Positions 1 through 12,716 are shown, counted from the first letter of the stretch. The stretch: 64,000 nt of DNA from Paramecium sonneborni (GCA_905182985.1 CAJJDN010000036.1:497584-561583), one strand, 5' to 3'. A program made the numbers and translations. Notes: generated from the letters alone by a model not told the origin.

Positions 1-439
1 ACTTAGTCTATTTAGTTTATATCAGAAGAATTAAATTCATTTTTAAAGGCATAACAAAATATAGAATCAGAAAAATTCTAATGCTTTTTACTTTCAATTA
101 TTGATGGATAAGATTAAATTCCACCAAAATTATTTTAGTTTAATGAGCTGTTCAATAAAATTTTTCTAAAATAAGCTAAATATAGTTGATTTAAAGTGAT
201 AAGGGGATTAGCATCTAATTTAACATTAGATAGTTACTTATTTAAAAGTAAGAATTCAAATAGTTATAATAATGGGTCGCATAACTAAATTTGTTTGTAT
301 TAGCTCTCTCATATATAATCTCAGATTAAGATAAAAATTCATCTATTATTACTCGTCCTCCAAAATATCCTGTTATATATGAGATTGATGAAAATGCCAC
401 AGAAAATAAAACAGAGTATGTTAGCAATAGTGTTTTCAT
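1..439 (-). CDS. Duplicate 5' part of the Cache-domain sensor gene (assembly copy)
   Basis: This is the same N-terminal coding sequence as 1551-1113, with the ATG at 439. It has the same signal-anchor-like start (MKTLLLTYSVLF) and the same 23-nt intron. It continues off the left edge of the window. It is the same gene as the next entry, seen on the other contig, and should not be counted as a second locus. Confidence 0.7.
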
Positions 440-588
440 TGAATAATTATTGAGAAATGACATTAATTTAATAATTTAATTGTAATAAATATCTCAAATC
501 AATATAATTAATAATGACAGATCAAATTTTTGTAAGTTTTTATATTTAAATGAAGGATCTTAATCAAATAGATTTTTAAGCTTATACA
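1..588. repeat. Left copy of a direct repeat flanking a one-base gap (unmerged contig overlap)
   Basis: Bases 1-588 are repeated without visible difference at 1113-1700, and the copy ends exactly at the single N at 589. The repeat starts at base 1 only because the window does, so the full overlap is probably about 1.1 kb, with 590-1112 also present left of the window. This is the pattern of two contigs whose overlapping ends were joined with an N instead of merged. Confidence 0.85.
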
Positions 589-589
589 N
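589..589. other. Assembly gap (single N)
   Basis: One N joins two contigs whose ends overlap. The sequence on its left reappears at 1113-1700. Confidence 0.9.
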
Positions 590-1551
590 TTATTCTTATT
601 AAATCCAGTAATGTTTTGGTCATAAAAATATATATGTGTGTTATTTTATTAATTGATTAAAATGCCATCTTTAGTTAAAATCATTATATAGACTTCTTTG
701 TATTCATTTAGTATTTTTTAAGTTACTTGAATTATATAATTAGAAAAAATATCTATACAAAAAGCTCCAGAAAATTGAAGAAATTTATCCATTAATGGTA
801 GAGTTAAAGTTATTCCGATTTTGTAATCTTATTTAACTACATAATTATCTCAAAAACTTACACAAGTATGGATCAGAAATGCTATAGTGATACTCTTTTG
901 TAATTTTTGTAAATTTAGATATATTTTATGCTAAAATATACCATGGTCTAGTTTCTGGTTAAAAATTTAAGATATCACTTCCTAAAGCATAGCATGGATA
1001 AGAATAAAGTGGTTTAGGTTATTCTTCAATATATCCATATAAAAAAGCTTCATTAGAATCAAATTAAGGATATATAATTTATCCTAGAGAACCAATAAAA
1101 TCACCAAAAGTAACTTAGTCTATTTAGTTTATATCAGAAGAATTAAATTCATTTTTAAAGGCATAACAAAATATAGAATCAGAAAAATTCTAATGCTTTT
1201 TACTTTCAATTATTGATGGATAAGATTAAATTCCACCAAAATTATTTTAGTTTAATGAGCTGTTCAATAAAATTTTTCTAAAATAAGCTAAATATAGTTG
1301 ATTTAAAGTGATAAGGGGATTAGCATCTAATTTAACATTAGATAGTTACTTATTTAAAAGTAAGAATTCAAATAGTTATAATAATGGGTCGCATAACTAA
1401 ATTTGTTTGTATTAGCTCTCTCATATATAATCTCAGATTAAGATAAAAATTCATCTATTATTACTCGTCCTCCAAAATATCCTGTTATATATGAGATTGA
1501 TGAAAATGCCACAGAAAATAAAACAGAGTATGTTAGCAATAGTGTTTTCAT
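590..1551 (-). CDS. Membrane-anchored extracellular Cache (dCache-type) sensor protein, N-terminal part
   Basis: The gene starts at the ATG at 1551 and runs left until the gap. The first 22 residues are a hydrophobic signal anchor. A soluble, probably extracellular domain follows, with an ETRPWYILAQ motif typical of double-Cache ligand-binding domains. Two short introns restore a single frame: one of 23 nt just inside the repeat and one of 25 nt ending GTAG further on. Glutamines are written TAA or TAG throughout. In ciliates such ectodomains sit in front of cyclase, kinase or channel-subunit modules, but the C-terminal part lies beyond the gap, so the output domain is unknown. The ligand cannot be predicted. 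Confidence is good for the Cache domain and low for the overall class. Confidence 0.6.
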
Positions 1552-1700
1552 TGAATAATTATTGAGAAATGACATTAATTTAATAATTTAATTGTAATAA
1601 ATATCTCAAATCAATATAATTAATAATGACAGATCAAATTTTTGTAAGTTTTTATATTTAAATGAAGGATCTTAATCAAATAGATTTTTAAGCTTATACA
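1113..1700. repeat. Right copy of the direct repeat of 1-588
   Basis: This copy matches 1-588 by eye along its whole length at an offset of 1112. It carries the start codon and first exon of the Cache-domain gene. Confidence 0.85.
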
Positions 1701-2756
1701 TTTTTGGTCGTATTCTTTAAAATTTTAATTGAAAAAGTCAATTAGTACTTCAAGCCAAAAAATGAAAAAAGAAAAAGAAAATCAACATTTTGTAATTGTA
1801 AATAACCATTTGAAGATTTTATCATTTTTTAAAGATTCTAAAAAGAGCAGTTTAAAAATCTTACAAGACTTTTAAAATCTTTGATTTAATATAATCCCTA
1901 AAATCTTCAATTAATTTAATTATAGAGAACCTTAAATTTATAAAGGTTGATTAGTTCTTTAAAAGAAAATAAATCTTTTCTAATTTCCTATTTATATAAA
2001 TAATTTATCATATTTAAAATAAAATCACTTTTAAAAATAATAATATTCAATTATTTTAAATAATGATCCAAAAAGAATAAATAAATAATATTTCAAGAAA
2101 ATTTTATAGACTATAAAAGATATTAGATCAAATTGCAAAAAAGATAAAGAAGGTTTAAAATTAATAGAGTTGTTTAAATTTTTATAATGGCTGTTTATTA
2201 TATATTTCTGTCTGATTATTTATAAATTTTTAGATATTTATTTGTTATGCACTTTTTAACTTCATGTTTATTTTAGAAGCTTTTAATTTCCAAAAACTAA
2301 TGATTCATTATATATATCTTCAGAATTTTAACAAAAATGCATTTACTCTTAAAATATCCCTGTTGATTTAATAGACTCTTTGGGGATTGGAGTAGTTATT
2401 TGAAGATGCTTTTTATGAAAATAGGGTAAAACAAATTATATGAACAGGCTCTTTTAAGTTTTTTTATTGAAATAACATTTCTTTGACCCTTGTATTAATA
2501 CGGAAATTATTTTATGAACAGCTGAACACATATAACTTTCAATCATAATTTAGTTAATTGTTTTTGAACATTTAGAACTTTTATTTATTAGCAAGAAATG
2601 AATTTTAGATTATGTAGAAGTTTATCATATTTCTTTTTATATACATTACCCATTTTATTTTATTATTTTATTACAGTGAAAAAGTGACTGAAAATTTAGC
2701 AACATTCTTAATTCCCCATCAAAAAGATTCTGAGCTCAATTTGAAGTTCATTAATA
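1701..2756. other. AT-rich stretch without a convincing complete gene
   Basis: Very AT-rich. Open frames on the plus strand between about 2040 and 2455 give protein-like pieces, for example one ending GLEQLFEDAFYENRVKQII just before a TGA. No ATG-initiated reading with plausible introns joins them. This could be a relic of a gene or chance open frames, which are common when only TGA stops. Confidence 0.4.
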
Positions 2757-4844
2757 ATGTTAAGACAAAAAGAAACAGATGATTCTTTTGATTATCCTCT
2801 TGATACTCCCTGTCGTCAGAATCTTTTTTCATAAATCACTCCAAATGGGATCTACAGTCCATCCTTGTTTATTCAATCTAGTTTAAAGTCGAAATCGATT
2901 TTTCAGAAAAGAAGCATATAAAAATATCCAAACAACTCTACTAAACATGCAAAAGTTCATAAAGGTTATGTATTATCTAGTTTAGTATTTGAAATATTAA
3001 AAATACAAGAAAAAGGTTAATCTAATTCATAAAATTTAAGGAACGTTTATTCTCATTTGCCGCTCTTAAAAATTTAAGTTAATATACTTGTCATCTTAAA
3101 GACATTGAAACTAATATCAACAATTGGTATAAAAATAAAATAAAATCAGTTTTTACTTTAAAAATTACTATTAATATCTTTTTTATTTAAAGATTATAAT
3201 TTATCTCTAAACATATTTTATGATTATAAAATGGTTTATATGGATTAATTTATAAAGCTCTAAAAATTTTTTATGAATTAATAAAAATTGCTTAAGGTTT
3301 TTTAAATGCTAGCTAGCTTATATATTTTTAACATGCTTTTTGGTCCAAAATAAGTTATTTATTCACAAAAGAAACAAAATTAGCTTTATTAGATTTTAGT
3401 AAAGATCATTTACGTTGATTCTTGTAGGATTAACTATTACTTAAATTAATTAAAATATTTTAAATAGATAAATAGCATAGATATTTATATGATTCGCAAA
3501 TCTCAAAAAATATAAAACATTATATTCCAAATAATAAGGTTAGATGACTTAATTTTAAAATTTTATAAGATTATTAATTAATTCATCCTTTTAAATTTGT
3601 GCTCAAGATAATTTTGCATTAAATGGAAAGAAAGAAATGTTGAAAAATTAGTTATATTAAATTCAATATTTATGATTTCAAAATCACCATGAATTCTATT
3701 TAAATTCTATGGAAGCTTAAGACTTTCATTATTTTATTTATTTATTAATTATGAAAAACAAAAATATATTATTTAAGATGATTTTGTTTAAAACCAAATA
3801 GGTTGCATTTTGTAAATGCTGCCAAAAAGATTTTGATTATGAAGGAGATTAGAATAACTTTATTTAAGATCATTCAATATCTCTCACTCATGTCTAGATT
3901 TTAACTAAACATTATTTGAAAAGTAAGTTTGATGAATTAACAGAAAAATCAAGGAAAGGAATGGAGTATTTTGAATTAGAGAGAGCTTTAAGTTTACAAT
4001 AGCAATCTAAATCATGTATAATTTATACACTACATATATTAGAATTCAATCTTTATTTATCTTAGATGGTTGATTAATTATTAAGTACTTTTAGCAATCT
4101 TGCGTTGAACACAATTGATTGTTATAAAAGTAGGCTTTTATCTTTATTTCAGTTTTTAGTCAAAGAAGGATTTAATAATCTAAATACATGACTTTGATGA
4201 ATAAATGCAAATTCATTAATATAGTTTTAACAACAATAGTAATAAAGGCAAACCCATACATACATCTTTATGTTCTTTGTTTAGAGAGGTATATTTATTT
4301 TATAATTGTAAAAGAATAATATTGAAGTTAAGTAGGAGGAGGTTAAATAAGATATTTCTTTAATAAAATATTTGGAGACTATTTAATAACAAATGTAACA
4401 ATTAGAAACTAGTGTTGATTCATTGGAAAGGAAAATAAACATGAACAAGTCAAAATCTTAGAAACAAACAAAATAATCAAATGATCATTAGTTAGTTTAT
4501 ATCAATTAGAATATATCAGGATTAGTGGGAAGATTGCAAGATATTCTAATGCAAAAAAATTTATTATAAGTACAAACTTAACCGAATGGTGAAGAGGAAG
4601 AGAAATAGACAATTTATACCTTCAATAAGAATTTAAATAAGTTTTCTAAAGGATACAAGTGTCGATTTTGTGATAGTAAATTTGTAAAAGCTTGCTCTTT
4701 GGGGTAATGATTTTACTAAGTATACTTAGGGGTCACATTTCAAGAACTCATAAGGAGGAATCGAAATTATTGAAATAAAATATTCTTGTTAAGAAAAATA
4801 AACATATAAAAAAGGAAAAAATTAATATTACAAAAATGAAATGA
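2757..4844 (+). CDS. C2H2-type zinc-finger protein (interior exon structure unresolved)
   Basis: The proposed start at 2757 gives an N-terminus rich in Ser and Pro (ITPNGIYSPSLF). From about 3750 a reading contains a CKCC...H...H cluster. From about 4270 to the TGA at 4842-4844 the coding is solid: an acidic and coiled segment, then CRFCDSKF followed, after a 26-nt intron, by GGHISRTH. That gives a C-x2-C-x12-H-x4-H finger. Single fingers of this type near the C-terminus suggest a nucleic-acid-binding or ciliary-base protein. Between 2960 and 3745, and near 4165, I cannot join the frames with normal introns. The gene may be two genes, a frameshifted paralogue, or contain sequencing errors. 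Confidence 0.45.
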
Positions 4845-4894
4845 TTAAACTTTATGATTGTTAAATATATATACATAATTTAAATTTAAATTTA

Positions 4895-6079
4895 ATGGAT
4901 TATCAGAAATTATTTAGTGTCATTCCTAAAGAACCTCGAAGATGGAATTAATGTGATGTTGAATCATGGTTGGAATTTATTGGATTACATGATTTATCAA
5001 ATGTTTTTTGTAAAGATTTGATAATAATAATTAATAGAAAGAAATGCCATAGATGGGGCTTGTTTAGAAGTATTGAATGAAGATGATTTGAATGAATTGG
5101 GCATTAATTCTAATGTTAAAAAGAAGAAAATTTTATAATGGATTCAAAATGGATTTATAGAATATAAATAATTTGTTAGAGATAATGTAGGCTAAAGTGA
5201 ATGGTCAATTGCAAGCAAATAAATAATCAATAAAGAAAATCTTGATTACACACCAATTTAGAGATTAAATGATTTCAAGCCAAGAAGAGATAGCTTTTAA
5301 GATAATCATAAAGTTGAATTGGTTGAATCAATGAAAGTAGTTGAAGCTCCTCAAATCTTGAAACAACCAAAATAAAATTTAGAAGCTACAAAGATTCCAT
5401 CATATCCAAATTCAATTAAGCAGACAGAAATAAAGCATACAATGGAAATTGTTTGCATAGGTGATAATTAGAAGATGATTGTTACAGAGAAAGGATTGAG
5501 TATTGGAAGAAATCCTGAAAATACTTTAGTATTAGTGGAAGATTATGTAAGTAGAAATCATTGTTTAATCGAATTCGATTAGAAAACAAAAAATTTTTAC
5601 TTGAAAGATACAGGAAGTACTTCTGGAACTTTTGTATTATTGATGCAACCTTCTTTAATGAGATTGGGATTAATTCTACATATGGGAAGCATGTAATATA
5701 AAATAGAATAGATGGTTTGTAATAATTAATAATGTGATGTTGTATTAAGAGTGGTTGAAGGGCAATAAATAAATTAAAAGTTTTCATTTTAGTTAATAAA
5801 GAATTAGAATTGCGTTAAATTTGGTAGATAGTTAGATTAATTTAGAATGGATACAGTAATAATAAATATTAATAAGAATAGCATTTATCAGGAATTCATG
5901 CTTAATTTAGTTACACAAATGATGGTTTAATTTTGGAAGATATGGGAAGCAGAAATGGAGTTTGGGTTAGATTGAGTGAATAAAGTTAATAAAGTGAACG
6001 AGTAAAGTTAACATAGGACAGATAATTTAGACTTGGCTATGAGAAAATATTTTTGTGTAATATAAATAATATTAAATGA
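4895..6079 (+). CDS. SAM domain protein with two FHA domains
   Basis: The protein is 376 residues after removing introns of 28 and 26 nt, which leaves an exact codon count. Residues about 10-75 form a SAM-like domain (W..CDVESWLEFIGLHDL). Residues about 185-240 are an FHA domain with SIGRNPEN, SRNHC and DTGSTSGT. Residues about 295-350 are a second FHA with VKFGRQ, LSGIHA and DMGSRNGV. FHA domains bind phosphothreonine and SAM domains oligomerise, so this is probably a scaffold in phosphorylation signalling; the partner is unknown. The stop overlaps the ATG of the next gene (ATGA). Nothing looks broken. Confidence 0.8.
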
Positions 6080-6815
6080 ATAATAATTAATTAAATGCAG
6101 CAATTTCAATCAAACTAGTAGTAGTAGGTGATGGTAGTGTAGGCAAAACTTGTATTTTAATCAGGTAAATATAATTGAGTTTATGATAGATTCACTTAAA
6201 ATAAGTTTCCTACAGACTATGTACCAACTATATTTGAGAACTATTGTACATAAATATAATATGAGGATAAAATGGTAAATCTTAACTTATGGTATTTTCA
6301 AATAATTATTTAATAATAAAGGGATACAGCTGGACAAGAAGAATATAAACAATTAAGATCTATTAGTTATCCATAAAGTGATGTCTTTTTAATTACATTT
6401 TCAGTAGATGAACCAAGTTCATTTTAAAATGCTTTAAAAAAAGTAACCAAATATATCTAAATTATCTAAGTGGTATCCTGAACTTTAAGCAGATTAACCA
6501 AATGTTCCTAAAATTTTTATTGGAAATAAAATTGATATGAGACCAACAGAAAATGTAAACTTGGAAAAATTCGTGACATATGATATTGCTTAAAAAGTTA
6601 TTTCAGATTATGGTTGCAAATATATTGAATGTAGTGCACTTAATGGAACAAATTTAAAATAAATTTTTTAAGAGGCTGTCAAACAAGCTATAAAAAAAAA
6701 ATTCCCTTAATAAACATCTCAAACTTAAGGGACTTCTAAACCTTAAGCTGGTGCTTAAAGGAAGTCAAACTCGAATGAAAATGCTGATGCAAGTGGAAAA
6801 TGTTCAATTCAGTGA
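6076..6815 (+). CDS. Rho/Rac family small GTPase with C-terminal CaaX box
   Basis: A protein of 218 residues after removing introns of 25, 30 and 28 nt. It shows the P-loop GDGSVGKT, an effector region FPTDYVPTIFENY, the switch II DTAGQEEY, the GNKIDMRP guanine-specificity motif, and ECSAL. FENY and SYPQSDVFLI place it with Rho/Rac rather than Rab or Ras. The C-terminus is basic and Ser-rich and ends CSIQ, a CaaX signal for prenylation and membrane anchoring. The second and third introns end in AAG instead of the usual TAG, and the conserved motifs around them fix these boundaries well. It probably controls actin or membrane dynamics. Confidence 0.88.
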
Positions 6816-6877
6816 TTACATCAAATAAACACATAATATATATATTATTTTAATTTGGTATTTTTATATTAGCTAAT

Positions 6878-9100
6878 TCAATCAATCTTTATTTTTTTGG
6901 ATATCTAATCAAGTTCTTTTTCTTTATCGATTAGTTTCTTTTAAGCTTTTATAATATGATTCGTGTTATGTGCTTAAACTGATTTGAATAAATCTATTTC
7001 ATCACCAATTACATTATATCTAGGTTAAATCTGATTTTGAGGTGAGGTTTATTAATTACAATTGTTTTTTAAATTTTTGAAAATATCAAAAATTCTTTTA
7101 TAATTTATATGATTTTCTCTCTTTTTCAATTCATCTTCCTATATTTTATATTAATAAATATTTACTAATGATGTTATCAATTTTTAACTTAGACCTTCAT
7201 AAATAATCTTGATTATCTCTAATTATTAAGAAAATAGTAAATTCTCTCTTAAACCTTTATAGGATAAAATAACATTTATTAAATTAGGGAGGATCATTAT
7301 GATTTCATTATTAATATCTTCATCTCTAAATAAACATAATAATTTAATTATTTGTAAACACTTAATTTGCAACATCTTCTAATTTTCTTATAGAATAAAT
7401 CCAAATTTTTATATCACTTTATTTTAACTCACAGTTTCCTTTATTTAAGGTTTTAAGGTTCTAACCAAACCTAAAGTAATTTCTAAAAATTGTTATTTGT
7501 ATTCATTTGTTGATATATTTGAAATTTAAGATGCTATTTTTGGATAGAATTAAAATAAAAAAAAATCTATGGTTTTATTCTATTCATCTGAATTATTTTC
7601 TATCAATAATTTCAGGATTTCCATATACAACTCACTTTGAAATGAATTATCTACAATGTTATTGAACAATGGATATTTGAGGACTTATTGATGCTCACTT
7701 ATAAGATATTATCTAAAATTTTTAGGAAAATGTTATAAACAAACAATTAACAATTCTAGAATCATGTTTGGAATTTTAGTAAATATATCATCCTTTATAA
7801 ATATAATTAATCTATTACAGATATCTTTAAATTAAGTTTCTTTAATTTTGCTTTTTATTTCTCAAATCCTTTAAGTGAATCATTTATATAATCTTCGATA
7901 ATATCATATAAACCATATTCACTTAATTTTTAATAAATCACTAATTTATTTAACTAATAAAAAATGAATCAAATTTATACATCAGGAAATTCCTTAAAGA
8001 CTTAACATATCTCAATAAGGAACCGTAAAGCTAAGAAATTGAAATTTCTGAATTGGTCAATAACTTCAATCAAAAAATCTTTCGAACTTTCTATGTATTT
8101 AAAGAGGTCAGCATAACAACTCTTTATAATCTATCATGATTTTGATTACTTTAAAACTATCTTAATAAACATCGACTGATAGTCGTCAATGTAGTAGGCT
8201 AAACCACAATCGCACAAGTACTACAGTCGATATATGAAATGAATGGTTTTAAGTCTCTCTTTATTCTTTATTTGGACTACTTGCAAGAATTACAAATCCT
8301 TCTCTAAAAACTAACGGTGGGATACAAAATTCTTTCTATTCATCTCATAATCATCTATTTTTCATTATATATTTCTTACATTCTAATGCACCAAATATAA
8401 ATAAATAATTTTAATCGCTTAATATCATTTATAATAGTTCATGTTCTGCTACAGTTACTATCTAATCATAATATAATATATATATAGTATTACATTCTTT
8501 ATAATCTAACACATTATTTATAACAAATTAACATTATTATCCTTTTCTAATTATTAGAACAACTTTGTAAGTTTTTAAAAATACTCCTCATAAATTCCTT
8601 ATTTTTTTTACTTTTTTATTTATTAAATAGTTCTATAATAACTATTTTGTTTAAGAACCATGTTATATCATATTATTCATTGTTTCTAATATTGCTACTA
8701 AATTCGTTTCAGAAACTGGACTCAATCCTATTGAATCAGAATCTTCAGCATTATTATCTTTCAAAATATTTTGAATACTAGCCCAAATTTTCATTGCACC
8801 TTCTCTTCTTTGAAAACTTAAAGTATAATCCTTATTAAAATGAAATTATATTGCTTCTTCTTATATATATTATAATTATACTTACCAGAATCAAAAGCAA
8901 ATTCATTCTCTTACTTTATAGGAACAATTATCACCTCTTGGTTTGTATCTTTCTACAATAAAATCAATTCATTCTATAAATTTCATCTCCATACTAATTA
9001 CCTTAGAATTTATATGTGTATAACCAATATCTTCATAATTCCATTTATTTATTCCTAGCTAATACAGTTAACACAAAAGAATCTCAGAATTAGGCCTCAT
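6878..9100 (-). CDS. PPP4R3: Protein phosphatase 4 regulatory subunit 3 (SMEK/PP4R3) homologue
   Basis: The N-terminal PH/EVH1-like domain (QLYQLGINKWNYEDIG, later FHFNKDYTLSFQ) is followed by a helical-repeat region with the family-typical block ending FGALEYD, then R..FL, YR.QYL and FLIEVIDQF. A charged coil closes the C-terminus. PP4R3 targets the PP4 catalytic subunit to substrates in DNA repair and cell-cycle control. Several introns of 19-32 nt are needed. Two frame breaks remain, near 8602-8610 in a run of eight T (A on the coding strand) and near 7850-7866, also A-rich. In such a conserved gene these look more like indel errors than decay, though real decay is possible. Confidence 0.75.
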
Positions 9101-9292
9101 TTTTATATTTTAAATATTAAATCTTATTTTTTTTACAAAATAAGGAATGAATATCCATTATTTATTAGATTAATTTTTAAATCAATATTTCTCTTTAGTT
9201 TTAATCCTAATGATTAAATTCTGTTTTTTCTCCTTTAATCCTTTTAATATCTATATTGTTTATAAATATCTATTAATATAAAAATCTATTAA

Positions 9293-12200
9293 TCAAAAAT
9301 CAATCATTCTTTCTATTGTATGACATTAAACTACCAACATCGTCATTAAATCATTATGTTAACTTGATTATTATTAATATTTTGTTGGTTATACATCGTT
9401 TTCTAAATTTTCTAGTAAATCCACATCAGAATTCGTTCTTATTGAACTATTATGTGAAATGCATTATTTTATTTTCATATTATTTCCAAATTACTGTAAA
9501 ATTTTCATTTTCTGTTAAATTGTTGTTTTTTTATTACTTAAATCCTTTTAAAGAACCTTTATTGAAGTTGGTATATCACCTTATTACTTTTGTAGTAAAT
9601 CATTTGTATATAAAGTCATTTATCCTAAATACAATGCTTCATCTGTTATTAAACTCTAATTTAATATAAATTATAATTACAATAATTTTATTTTACTCTT
9701 ATTATTATTATAATAACTCATTTATTTATTATTATAAAAATTTTGAATCATTTTTATCCTACAATGAGGCTTATAAAACTTCACACTTTTCTTATAATTT
9801 TAATATTTATTGTTAATATCCCTTACATTCTGCCTCAAATTATTATTAAATTTTTTTCAATTAAGAATTATCATTAATAATTAAATTTAGCTATTAACAT
9901 TATTTATTATTCTCTTAGAGTAAATCAAAATATTTTATCTCTTATTATTTCATTTATTCAATTTTTAATTTTAGCAACTCATTTTCTTAAGTCAATGTAG
10001 AATTTTATTGAATCACATTGTCTAAGTTATTACTTATATCTAAAATTCTTTAATTTAGTTCAGAATAACATTCTTAATTCTTTACATTCTTTTAAAGTTC
10101 ATTGATTTATTTATTTTTTTCATTCAATTAATCTTACAATTCTTAAAGTGTATAATTTTATTTATCTGAAGACTATAATTCAAAAATCTTTTCCATCAAC
10201 TATCTATTTATAATTGTTTATTCTTCTAATAACCTCAAATTGTTTTATGAATCTCCTTCCATTTATATCTTTCTAGTATTTCTGCAATAAGGAGATTTTG
10301 ATTTAGAACTCATTTAAGTTATGAATCTATCTTCATTAGTTTTATAATTTGATTAATTAATAAGAGAATTGTTATTTTCATTAGTTTCATAATTAGCTAA
10401 ATTTACACCAAAGGAACTTTTTAAAAATTGTTATTGACTCATATTATCTTTTAGTGATTTTATTTATTTATTCAACATATCAACTTAATTAGTCAATACA
10501 TTTTAATTATTTTAAGATTACAATTACTAAATTATCTCTTATATAAGATTTTATGTATCATAAACCATTTTTTATAACTTTATTTACCCTTTAAAGGTCA
10601 TTTATTCAGTATTTTAATTATCCAATTAAGATTTTAAATATTCAATTTATTATTCATAATTTTAATTTTCATTTCCCCTAAATGTCTCTGAATTACTATT
10701 CAATTCTTATAAGAGTAAATAAATAAAATATTTTAAAGTAATTAGATCGGTGCATCTATAGAAATCAAAACATTCATTTGAGAATTCTTGGCAAAAACAT
10801 TTAATTTTAGCTAAAGATGGAGCACATTCATCTTGATTTTAATCTTTAACTAATTTAAATTATCTTAGTCTTTTGGTTAAAGTTTGTATTTTCTGAATAC
10901 ANAATAATTAAATTTAGCTATTAACATTATTTATTATTCTCTTAGAGTAAATCAAAATATTTTATCTCTTATTATTTCATTTATTCAATTTTTAATTTTA
11001 GCAACTCATTTTCTTAAGTCAATGTAGAATTTTATTGAATCACATTGTCTAAGTTATTACTTATATCTAAAATTCTTTAATTTAGTTCAGAATAACATTC
11101 TTAATTCTTTACATTCTTTTAAAGTTCATTGATTTATTTATTTTTTTCATTCAATTAATCTTACAATTCTTAAAGTGTATAATTTTATTTATCTGAAGAC
11201 TATAATTCAAAAATCTTTTCCATCAACTATCTATTTATAATTGTTTATTCTTCTAATAACCTCAAATTGTTTTATGAATCTCCTTCCATTTATATCTTTC
11301 TAGTATTTCTGCAATAAGGAGATTTTGATTTAGAACTCATTTAAGTTATGAATCTATCTTCATTAGTTTTATAATTTGATTAATTAATAAGAGAATTGTT
11401 ATTTTCATTAGTTTCATAATTAGCTAAATTTACACCAAAGGAACTTTTTAAAAATTGTTATTGACTCATATTATCTTTTAGTGATTTTATTTATTTATTC
11501 AACATATCAACTTAATTAGTCAATACATTTTAATTATTTTAAGATTACAATTACTAAATTATCTCTTATATAAGATTTTATGTATCATAAACCATTTTTT
11601 ATAACTTTATTTACCCTTTAAAGGTCATTTATTCAGTATTTTAATTATCCAATTAAGATTTTAAATATTCAATTTATTATTCATAATTTTAATTTTCATT
11701 TCCCCTAAATGTCTCTGAATTACTATTCAATTCTTATAAGAGTAAATAAATAAAATATTTTAAAGTAATTAGATCGGTGCATCTATAGAAATCAAAACAT
11801 TCATTTGAGAATTCTTGGCAAAAACATTTAATTTTAGCTAAAGATGGAGCACATTCATCTTGATTTTAATCTTTAACTAATTTAAATTATCTTAGTCTTT
11901 TGGTTAAAGTTTGTATTTTCTGAATACAATTATAACTTAATCTTGTTTAATGGCTAACTAAACTATGAACTGAATATTTATCTTAATTAATTGATTATTC
12001 TGTTTTGATTGGTGATTATTCAATTTTACTTATATTTTCTAATCTTTTATTGATAATTGTTTCATAATAACTTTGAGTGTCAATTTGTTTATTAGATCCA
12101 TATTTCTTGCTTTATTTATGTGTATTGAAAGGAGATTAATTTTATGTATTTTTAGATGCTGTAGTTGATCTATTTTCACTTGCATGATGACTATTAAGAT

Positions 12201-12357
12201 TTTTAACTCTCATTTCCAATCCTTATACTTTACTTTATAAATAATTGGCACATTATTAGAATTCTGGACAATTACTTATAATGGCAAATGGTTGTCTATT
12301 AACTTTAGCACTACCTTTTCTTGAATGACATGAATTTGGTGTTTGAAATTGTTTCAT
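9293..12357 (-). CDS. Q-rich coiled-coil protein (interrupted in the scaffold by a duplicated contig end)
   Basis: The ATG at 12357 opens a frame that runs without TGA into the repeat. Skipping one repeat copy (reading 12357-10903 then 9875-9293) and removing a 25-nt intron gives 671 exact codons, so the gene is intact biologically. It has no recognised domain: a Ser/Asn-rich N-terminus (KQFQTPNSCHSRKGS), then long heptad-like stretches full of Gln, Glu, Leu and Lys, mostly TAA/TAG glutamines. This suggests a filament or scaffold, perhaps of the ciliate cortex or basal bodies. As assembled, the extra 1026-nt copy and the N at 10902 shift the frame, so an automatic model will be broken here. 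Confidence 0.65.
9876..10901. repeat. Left copy of a 1026-nt direct repeat at the gap 10902
   Basis: Repeated at 10903-11928 with an offset of 1027 and no difference noticed by eye. It ends directly at the N. Both copies lie inside the same minus-strand coiled-coil gene. Best read as an unmerged contig overlap. Confidence 0.88.
10902..10902. other. Assembly gap (single N)
   Basis: A single N between two copies of a 1026-nt sequence. Confidence 0.9.
10903..11928. repeat. Right copy of the 1026-nt direct repeat
   Basis: Begins immediately after the N at 10902 and matches 9876-10901. Confidence 0.88.
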
Positions 12358-12716
12358 CAATTTTAGATTTTAAATTTTTTGTTTTTTTATTTTAACAGAA
12401 TATAATTGTGAAATATTAAATCAAAATTATTCTTTTTATCAAAAAAATAAAAAGCTTAAAGAGAAAATAGAATAATTGATTATTTTATGTTGAGTGTTCA
12501 AACTATAAGATAATTAAGTTAAATTGTAATCAATTATATATTTATATACAGATTAAAATAAACTTCTCTATTTTTATAAAAATGTTGTTAAGCTACTGAA
12601 AGAGAGAAATTTAATTTGACATCAGGAATTCAATAAAATTCGTATATCTTTTATAAAATAAGGCTTAAATTTTTAAAATATATATTTTATTATTTTATGT
12701 CTAATAATTAAATTTA

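Noticed and set aside
5482..5787. 101-codon minus-strand frame
   Set aside because: Antisense shadow of the FHA region of the plus-strand gene at 4895-6079.
6260..6330. TA-bounded 28-nt sequence in the Rho gene that could be an unexcised internal eliminated sequence
   Set aside because: A normal GT...AG intron at the same place restores the conserved WDTAGQEEY block exactly, so no germline element is needed.
9316..9669. 117-codon plus-strand frame rich in Leu, Phe and Tyr
   Set aside because: It is the antisense of the C-terminal exons of the minus-strand Q-rich coiled-coil gene, whose glutamine codons give TTA/CTA on this strand.
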